From Rhodoferax sp. (GTDB taxonomy: Bacteria; Pseudomonadota; Gammaproteobacteria; Burkholderiales; Burkholderiaceae_C): 11,247 bases of DNA. Shown in pieces: positions 7,110 to 11,247 of this stretch. The position numbers were made by a program, and so were the translations under genes. Position 1 is the first letter of the stretch. Every line of letters begins with the position of its first letter. The DNA lies in contig JARXAU010000175.1 in NCBI GenBank assembly GCA_029865675.1, positions 1-11,247 on the forward strand, given 5' to 3'. The notes beneath the pieces were generated by a model that saw nothing but the letters and a program-made list of their open reading frames with translations, was not told the DNA's origin and ran no database searches.

Positions 7110-8351
7110 ATGCACCACGCCGCCCCCGACACCGCCCACAACCACGCCCACAACCACGCCTATATCTGCGACGCCATTCGCACCCCTTTTGGCCGCTACG
7201 GCGGCGCTTTATCGTCGGTGCGGGCGGACGACCTGGCGGCTATTCCCATACGCGCACTCATGGCGCGCAACCCGCAGGTGGACTGGGCGATCATCGACGA
7301 CGTGCTGCTGGGCTGCGCCAATCAGGCCGGTGAAGACAACCGCAACGTGGCGCGCATGGCCGCGCTCTTAGCGGGCTTGCCGCAAGAGGTGCCCGGCGCC
7401 ACCATCAACCGCCTGTGCGGCTCCAGCCTGGACGCCGTGGGCAGCGCGGCGCGCGCCATCAAGAGCGGCGAGGCGCATCTCATGATTGCCGGCGGCGTAG
7501 AAAGCATGAGCCGCGCGCCTTTTGTGATGCCCAAGGCCGACACGGCGTTTAGCCGCAGCAACACGGTGTATGACACCACGATCGGCTGGCGCTTTGTCAA
7601 CCCGCTGATGAAAGCGCAATACGGTGTGGATTCCATGCCTGAGACGGCAGAGAACGTGGCACAACAGTTCGGCATTGAGCGCGAAGCCCAAGACCACATG
7701 GCGCTGCGCTCGCAAACCAACGCACTGCGTGCGCAGCAAGACGGCAGTTTTGACGCCGAGATCACCCCCGTGTCGATTGCCCAGCGCAAGGGCGACCCGC
7801 TGCTGATCACCCAAGACGAACACCCGCGCAGCACGACGATCGAAGTACTGGCCAAACTCAAAGGAATCGTCACCCCGGGCGGCAGCGTGACCGCTGGTAA
7901 TGCATCGGGCGTGAACGACGGCGCCTGCGCGCTGCTGCTGGCAAGTAACTCTGCCATCACCCAACACGGCTTGACCCCGCGCGCCCGCGTGGTGGGCATG
8001 GCCACGGCGGGCCTGGCACCGCGCATCATGGGCTTTGGCCCGGCCCCGGCCACGCGCAAGGTGCTGGCGCAAACCGGCCTGACGCTGGCGCACATGGACG
8101 TCATCGAACTCAACGAAGCCTTCGCCGCCCAAGGTCTGGCCGTGCTGCGCGACCTGGGGCTGGCCGACGACGACGCCCGCGTCAACCCCAACGGCGGCGC
8201 CATCGCCCTGGGCCACCCCTTAGGCGCCAGCGGCGCCCGACTGGTCACCACCGCCATCAACCAGCTGCACCGCACCGGTGGCCGCTACGCGCTGTGCACC
8301 ATGTGCATTGGTGTGGGACAGGGGATTGCGGTGGTGGTGGAGCGGGTGTAG
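7110..8351 (+). CDS. pcaF: 3-oxoadipyl-CoA thiolase
   Basis: The protein is 413 residues and full length for a thiolase. Its N-terminal domain carries the nucleophile C103 in N-R-L-C-G-S-S-L-D-A-V, followed by G-G-V-E-S-M-S-R-A-P-F. The C-terminal domain has L-N-E-A-F-A-A-Q, N-P-N-G-G-A-I-A-L-G-H-P-L-G-A-S-G-A-R with H369, and C399 in C-T-M-C-I-G-V-G-Q-G, so the full catalytic set is present. The opening A-Y-I-C-D-A-I-R-T-P-F-G-R-Y-G-G-A-L-S-S-V-R-A-D-D-L is the PcaF/PaaJ pattern: cleavage of 3-oxoadipyl-CoA to succinyl-CoA and acetyl-CoA, last step of the 3-oxoadipate and phenylacetate routes. Other pathway genes are not beside it. ATG 7110 lacks a good ribosome binding site; residues 2-17 are a His/Ala/Asn-rich extension, partly from a 12-base tandem repeat. 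A general acetyl-CoA acetyltransferase role is the alternative. Confidence 0.88.
   Translation: MHHAAPDTAHNHAHNHAYICDAIRTPFGRYGGALSSVRADDLAAIPIRALMARNPQVDWAIIDDVLLGCANQAGEDNRNVARMAALLAGLPQEVPGATINRLCGSSLDAVGSAARAIKSGEAHLMIAGGVESMSRAPFVMPKADTAFSRSNTVYDTTIGWRFVNPLMKAQYGVDSMPETAENVAQQFGIEREAQDHMALRSQTNALRAQQDGSFDAEITPVSIAQRKGDPLLITQDEHPRSTTIEVLAKLKGIVTPGGSVTAGNASGVNDGACALLLASNSAITQHGLTPRARVVGMATAGLAPRIMGFGPAPATRKVLAQTGLTLAHMDVIELNEAFAAQGLAVLRDLGLADDDARVNPNGGAIALGHPLGASGARLVTTAINQLHRTGGRYALCTMCIGVGQGIAVVVERV
7137..7160 (+). repeat. 12-base tandem duplication in the thiolase 5' end
   Basis: CACAACCACGCC occurs twice without a gap (7137-7148 and 7149-7160), encoding H-N-H-A twice at residues 10-17. 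It lies in the nonconserved leader before the first conserved strand and makes this thiolase slightly longer than the usual 400 residues. Confidence 0.85.
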
Positions 8352-8376
8352 TGCCCGGCAGCCGGCGTTGGCCTCG

Positions 8377-9349
8377 CTAGTTGGGCAACCTGGGGCCTTG
8401 CCCTAACGTTGCCAAAATGCGGTTTTTGAGCCGCTCGCGCGCTAGATCCAGTTCGTCGGGTTTCCAAAAAATGCAGTTGTACTGACGAACGTCGAAGTGA
8501 AGCTCGTCGCCCTCGCGGCACATAAAAATCACCGGCAAACCCAGTCCGTGGGCAAAGCCTGCTTCGTAGTACACGCCGCCCCGGCTACCGGTGAAGTCGG
8601 AAACCACAAAACGCGCGGCCCGGATAGCGGCCACGATGGCATCGTCAATTTTTCCGTTATGGGGCTGTTCGTCAATGCGCAGCGGGGCATAGCCTGCAGC
8701 AATGACGGCAGGCGAAATTACTTCCTCCCACAAGGCGTGCACCTCAGGCGAAAACCACATCGCACAGAAGCCGACAGACGATGGCCCTTCCCGACGGCCT
8801 TCCAGGTACAACAAACCCTTGGGGCTTATCTGGTAGTCGTGGTTGTTTTGGCTCACCAGCAGGCCCATTTCGTTGCACAGCACTTCGGTGAGCATGAACA
8901 AGGTTTCACCCATGGACTGGTTCCAGCCGTATGCCTGGAGACGCTTGAGGTAATAGACATGTTCACCGGTAGCTACAGGAATCGCGTAACTTCCAATATC
9001 AGCCGTGCCAGGACTATCGGGCAGCGAAAACAGGGCACCCGGTGGAAAGCACGACGCGATGAACCGCAACATTTGCTCTGCACGTTGAAGCAAAGACGGC
9101 GGCAGACTGACTATCGCGCGTTCTACATCATCGGTGCTGACCACCTCCGGTTTGTTTTGAACGACCCATGCAGAGATCTTCTGCCGCTCACCATAGTCGC
9201 TTCGGTGCAGATTTACCTGTGCGGAACGACTGATTTTGAATTCGCCGCATTGTGGGCAGTGGCATTGGTAGGCGTCCCGACGGGAAAAGGGAGATTGTCT
9301 TTGCATTGCGATCCTGGCAAATCGGGCAGCCGTAGTCATCCGAACTCAT
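8377..9349 (-). CDS. Zinc-ribbon, winged-helix, NDT/TIR-like protein with an apparent frameshift near its N-terminus
   Basis: The body is an open frame of 320 residues from 9339 to 8377. The natural start is ATG 9349, which overlaps the dinD stop as ATGA and has GGGAGG seven bases upstream, but it reads another frame (stop TGA 9190-9188). That frame encodes zinc knuckle C8-P-I-C11; the second knuckle C-P-Q-C is in the main frame. Removing one C near 9282-9284 joins them into a four-Cys ribbon (C8, C11, C31, C34) of a 323-residue protein. The middle (main-frame residues about 125-180, ending Y-Q-I-S-P-K-G-L-L-Y-L-E-G) looks like a winged helix. The C-terminal domain (about 188-312) has V-V-S-D-F-T then G-G-V-Y-Y-E-A-G-F-A-H-G-L-G-L-P-V-I, the pattern of nucleoside 2-deoxyribosyltransferase/TIR-like folds with E259 as likely catalytic residue. 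It may cleave NAD or nucleotides; this is inferred. Coupled to dinD upstream. Confidence 0.7.
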
Positions 9350-10215
9350 TCCTGCACCTCCCCACCTAGCAAACCGCCCGCGTCGCGCGGGTCGAGCTTC
9401 AGGCGTGGTTTGTGGTTTTTAATCCGTTTCTCCACCTCTTTGATGTGCTCGGCTGCGGGAATGTTCTCTGGCAGTGTGCCCCCGATGCGCTTAATGGCAT
9501 CGCGTACTTCTTTGCCCACCTGTTCGTGGGTTTGAATGGCCTGCGCCTGGCTGCGGATAGATTCGCGGGCGAGCTTGTCGCGGGTTTGGGTCATCCGAAA
9601 CTGGTTTGCCGCCAGCTCGGTGGCGTTCATGCGGTCCATCAGATTGTCCTTGTCAGGGATCGACTTTCGCTGCTTGATCGCTTCGCGACCACGCCCGCCG
9701 TACAGGCCCTTGTAACCCGCGTCATGGAACACACCAAACATCTTGCTTTGTACGCCCGCGTCTTGGGCAGCACCGGAGAGCGCCTTAAATTCTTCGGCAG
9801 TTTGCCTGCGCAACTCCAGCCGTTCAGCGTCAGCGGCGGCTTGCTCACAAAGTTCTTGGCGCCTGGTCTGTACCGCAAAATACTGTTGTGCGAGCGCAAT
9901 TTCGGGCTTGCGAGGGTCGCCGTTTTGGGCGATCAGATAACAGGCAAACCGAGACAGCTGGTAATCGTTCACGATCTGTACGGCACCCTTGCCACCGCTG
10001 ATCGGTTTGCCGACGTCGGCAAAGTGATGCCCTGCCGCGTTGCCAGAGGTCTCACAAGAGGCCATCGCGCGCTCTATCGCTTGTTCAAAACGGCGCCACT
10101 GGCTGTAACCCAGCAAGGGCTGTAGCGCCCGGGCGCTCCAATACTCTGCACCAAAATCATTGGTTTGCCTGAGCGACTCAAACCCGCTGCCCGACGCGGT
10201 CAGCATTTTGTTCAT
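9346..10215 (-). CDS. dinD: DNA damage-inducible protein D (DinD)
   Basis: The protein is 289 residues; Escherichia coli DinD is of similar size (about 274). Conserved blocks are F-G-A-E-Y-W-S-A-R-A-L-Q-P-L-L-G-Y-S-Q-W-R-R-F (21-43), H-H-F-A-D-V-G-K (63-70), D-Y-Q-L-S-R-F-A-C-Y-L-I-A-Q-N-G-D-P-R-K-P-E-I-A-x-A-Q-x-Y-F-A-V-Q-T-R-R-Q-E (84-121), G-Y-K-G-L-Y-G-G (167-174), the T-E-L-A-A-N-Q-F-R-M-T-Q helix (199-210) and G-G-T-L-P-E (245-250). The N-terminal part is BRO-N-like. In E. coli dinD is an SOS gene and its product inhibits RecA strand exchange and filaments; that this copy acts likewise is inference. GGGAGG seven to eight bases before ATG 10215 supports the start. A LexA-like box and a -10 lie about 32 to 47 bases upstream. 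Its stop overlaps the start of the NDT/TIR-like gene. Confidence 0.9.
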   Translation of the reverse strand: MNKMLTASGSGFESLRQTNDFGAEYWSARALQPLLGYSQWRRFEQAIERAMASCETSGNAAGHHFADVGKPISGGKGAVQIVNDYQLSRFACYLIAQNGDPRKPEIALAQQYFAVQTRRQELCEQAAADAERLELRRQTAEEFKALSGAAQDAGVQSKMFGVFHDAGYKGLYGGRGREAIKQRKSIPDKDNLMDRMNATELAANQFRMTQTRDKLARESIRSQAQAIQTHEQVGKEVRDAIKRIGGTLPENIPAAEHIKEVEKRIKNHKPRLKLDPRDAGGLLGGEVQE

Positions 10216-10246
10216 CCGAGTTCCTCCCTAAGTGCTTTTTGAACAA

Positions 10247-10262
10247 CTGTCGGGTTATACCT
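10247..10262 (-). promoter_or_regulatory. Candidate LexA-like box and -10 of dinD
   Basis: On the minus strand the site reads AGGT, eight bases, ACAG; the proteobacterial SOS box is CTGT, eight bases, ACAG. One half is perfect and six of the eight consensus bases match. A TATAAC (-10-like) at 10259-10254 overlaps it, as in many SOS promoters, but I see no good -35. The site ends 32 bases before the dinD start. Confidence 0.35.
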
Positions 10263-10369
10263 ATTTTTTTGACAAGCAATTTGGGGCTGTCGGCAATGCA
10301 GCTTCCCTTGAGCGGTGCCGCCCGCAATCGTTGAAAGTGCACGCCTGTGCTTTGACCCACAGCCCTTGG

Positions 10370-10388
10370 GCGCACACAATACGTGCGC
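10370..10388. promoter_or_regulatory. Inverted repeat, likely antitoxin operator
   Basis: GCGCAC (10370-10375) and GTGCGC (10383-10388) are perfect arms around a seven-base spacer ACAATAC. The repeat ends 15 bases before the antitoxin-like start. Ribbon-helix-helix antitoxins commonly bind such short palindromes to repress their own operon, and a -10-like ACAATA lies inside. Confidence 0.4.
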
Positions 10389-10403
10389 ATTCGGAGCACC
10401 TCC

Positions 10404-10628
10404 ATGATCATCACCGCATCTATCGATGAACAATTAGCGCAACGCGCTAGCCTGGCCGCGCAGCAAATGGGCATGACCCTCAATCAAGCCTTAAGCGACT
10501 ACTTGGAGCTTCTCGCTGATGGCTCGCGCCGCAGCCTACAGTGGGACCAGTTTGAAGCGCGCTGTTTGGCTTCCACAGCCAAACTCGAAGCCTGGCATTT
10601 CGACCGCGACACCGCCAACAGCCGATAG
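10404..10628 (+). CDS. Ribbon-helix-helix-like antitoxin, apparently without its toxin
   Basis: Encodes 74 residues. The opening M-I-I-T-A-S-I-D-E-Q-L-A-Q-R-A is a short strand and helix as in RHH (CopG/VapB-like) DNA-binding proteins; the second helix is M-T-L-N-Q-A-L-S-D-Y-L-E-L-L-A (24-38). The C-terminal W-H-F-D-R-D-T-A-N-S-R resembles the toxin-binding tail (W-x-F-x-R-D-E) seen in antitoxins paired with PIN-domain RNases. ATG 10404 is preceded by GGAG at seven bases; a GTG at 10383 in the same frame is less likely. A PIN gene would be expected at once after the stop, but 10629-10787 holds nothing like one. It is divergent from dinD, and the inverted repeat upstream supports self-repression. 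Identification is by pattern and moderately sure. Confidence 0.65.
   Translation: MIITASIDEQLAQRASLAAQQMGMTLNQALSDYLELLADGSRRSLQWDQFEARCLASTAKLEAWHFDRDTANSR
10564..10584. repeat. Perfect hairpin inside the antitoxin coding region
   Basis: GTTTGGCT (10564-10571) and AGCCAAAC (10577-10584) are perfect eight-base arms around TCCAC, within codons of the C-terminal third. No T-run follows. It could weaken ribosome passage or mRNA decay towards a former downstream toxin; it may also be chance. Confidence 0.4.
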
Positions 10629-10787
10629 GCAGGAGCAGCTCTCAGCCTTACGTTACGAAACATTCTGTTCTGCGCCGAGCCCTTGCACTGTTGCGTGTAA
10701 AAGAACAACGAAAGCGTATTGCACCCAGTTGCCCCAGGTGCTAACTGCAACCGTGTTGCCAAACATCCCCTGCCCAGCGATAGCCCG

Positions 10788-11048
10788 TCAAACGCCGCTC
10801 AAAGCCACATCCCTCCACCCCCAAACGTCAAGCCCCTCGCGCTCATAGCTCTGCGCGCTGCCGTACACCAGGGTGGGTTTCAGGCTTTCGGCCCCGGCAA
10901 GCGCCTGCCACTTTTTGAGGCCTTCCGTCCAGTTGCTGGCGTAGGTGCTGCCGGACTTGATTTCCACTGGTTTCAGGCCTGCTTCAGTCTGGATGAGCAA
11001 ATCGACCTCGTAGCCGGTGCTGTCGCGCCAAAAGCGCAGGTGCCGCAT
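10788..11048 (-). pseudogene. C-terminal remnant of an AAA ATPase with DUF4143 domain
   Basis: Eighty-six residues, while full proteins have roughly 380-400. The fragment L-R-F-W-R-D-S-T-G-Y-E-V-D-L-L-I (residues 4-19) followed by K-P-V-E-I-K-S-G (26-33) is the restriction-nuclease-like E-V-D...E-x-K end of DUF4143, and Y-G-S-A-Q-S-Y-E-R (62-70) fits its last part. A TAG lies directly before the first ATG in frame, and no Walker A or B motif is found in the remaining 200 bases to the right. The ATPase core is therefore missing: a decayed gene rather than one cut by the window edge. It probably makes no working protein. Confidence 0.75.
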
Positions 11049-11070
11049 CTACCAGGCTTCACGCAGCTTC

Positions 11071-11108
11071 TTTGCAAATCCAAGTTTGAACTTTCGATTT
11101 ACAAATCC
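11071..11108. repeat. Small cluster of direct and inverted repeats
   Basis: TTTGCAAATCC (11071-11081) recurs with one change as TTTACAAATCC (11098-11108), 27 bases apart. Between and across them lie two short palindromes: AAGTT/AACTT (11082-11093) and GATTT/AAATC (11096-11107). It sits exactly where the DUF4143 reading frame breaks off, so it may belong to a dispersed intergenic element that replaced the missing part. Confidence 0.5.
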
Positions 11109-11224
11109 CAGGTTTCCGCCCCCGCCAGTCCGCAAAGCGCTTGACCACACGCCTTAAAGATCGAACTGCGCGAATCTGAAACAGCCGGTTTTCGACTCCC
11201 GCCCGCCACGGCACAATAGTCGCC

Positions 11225-11247
11225 ATGTCCCTCCCCCGCCCCCACCT
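11225..11247 (+). CDS. Possible start of a rightward gene, cut by the window edge
   Basis: ATG at 11225 opens M-S-L-P-R-P-H and runs off the window. A -10-like CACAATAGT lies within twelve bases upstream, too close for a normal leader, and no ribosome binding site is seen. Only seven codons are visible, so neither product nor reality can be judged. Confidence 0.25.

Noticed and set aside
8352..8376. Terminator between the convergent thiolase and NDT/TIR-like genes
   Set aside because: The 25-base gap has a short GC repeat but no T-run on either strand, so no intrinsic terminator can be claimed.
11059..11226. 55-codon minus-strand frame right of the DUF4143 remnant
   Set aside because: Arg/Trp-rich, runs through the repeat cluster, with no ribosome binding site or family resemblance; likely repeat-derived.
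1..11247. CRISPR array, tRNA, rRNA or complete insertion sequence
   Set aside because: No regularly spaced repeats, no cloverleaf-like segment with a T-loop motif, and no transposase or terminal inverted repeats were found by reading both strands.

Overview
The window looks like a chromosomal segment of a high-GC betaproteobacterium, most likely Burkholderiales and Comamonadaceae-like. This rests on codon and GC style, on a LivK/H/M/G/F-type ABC operon next to an aromatic-pathway thiolase, and on the protein families present; no rRNA or marker gene confirms it.

Layout. (1) 1-729, minus: the 5' part of a DUF898/YjgN-like membrane protein gene that runs off the left edge. (2) 730-1126: an AT-rich, mostly empty stretch with one doubtful 57-residue ORF and a weak plus-strand hairpin followed by T residues. 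(3) 1127-6748, minus: a compact six-gene operon in the order binding protein (livK), two permeases (livH, livM), two ATPases (livG, livF), then an ornithine cyclodeaminase/pyrroline-2-carboxylate reductase family enzyme. Several junctions overlap or nearly touch, and a strong hairpin separates livK from livH. (4) 6749-7109: divergent intergenic region. (5) 7110-8351, plus: a 3-oxoadipyl-CoA thiolase (pcaF type). The binding protein resembles aromatic-acid binders, so uptake of an aromatic acid and its breakdown through 3-oxoadipate is a reasonable reading of regions 3-5; the terminal reductase does not obviously fit that reading.

(6) 8352-11224 is an accessory islet. On the minus strand dinD (DNA-damage-inducible protein D) is coupled by an ATGA overlap to a gene for a zinc-ribbon, winged-helix, NDT/TIR-like protein. 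Its first zinc knuckle (9349-9284) lies in a different frame from the rest, so the gene carries an apparent +1 frameshift, or the sequence has an error there. A LexA-like half-conserved box overlaps a possible -10 upstream of dinD. Divergently lies a ribbon-helix-helix-like antitoxin gene with a clear inverted repeat just upstream but no toxin behind it. Then follows the C-terminal remnant of a DUF4143 ATPase and a small cluster of repeats. (7) The first codons of a possible plus-strand gene begin at 11225.

The most interesting unit is the dinD plus NDT/TIR-like pair. It has the look of a two-gene stress or anti-phage module (sensor or DNA-associated partner plus a nucleotide-cleaving effector candidate), but this is inference from domain architecture and coupling only.
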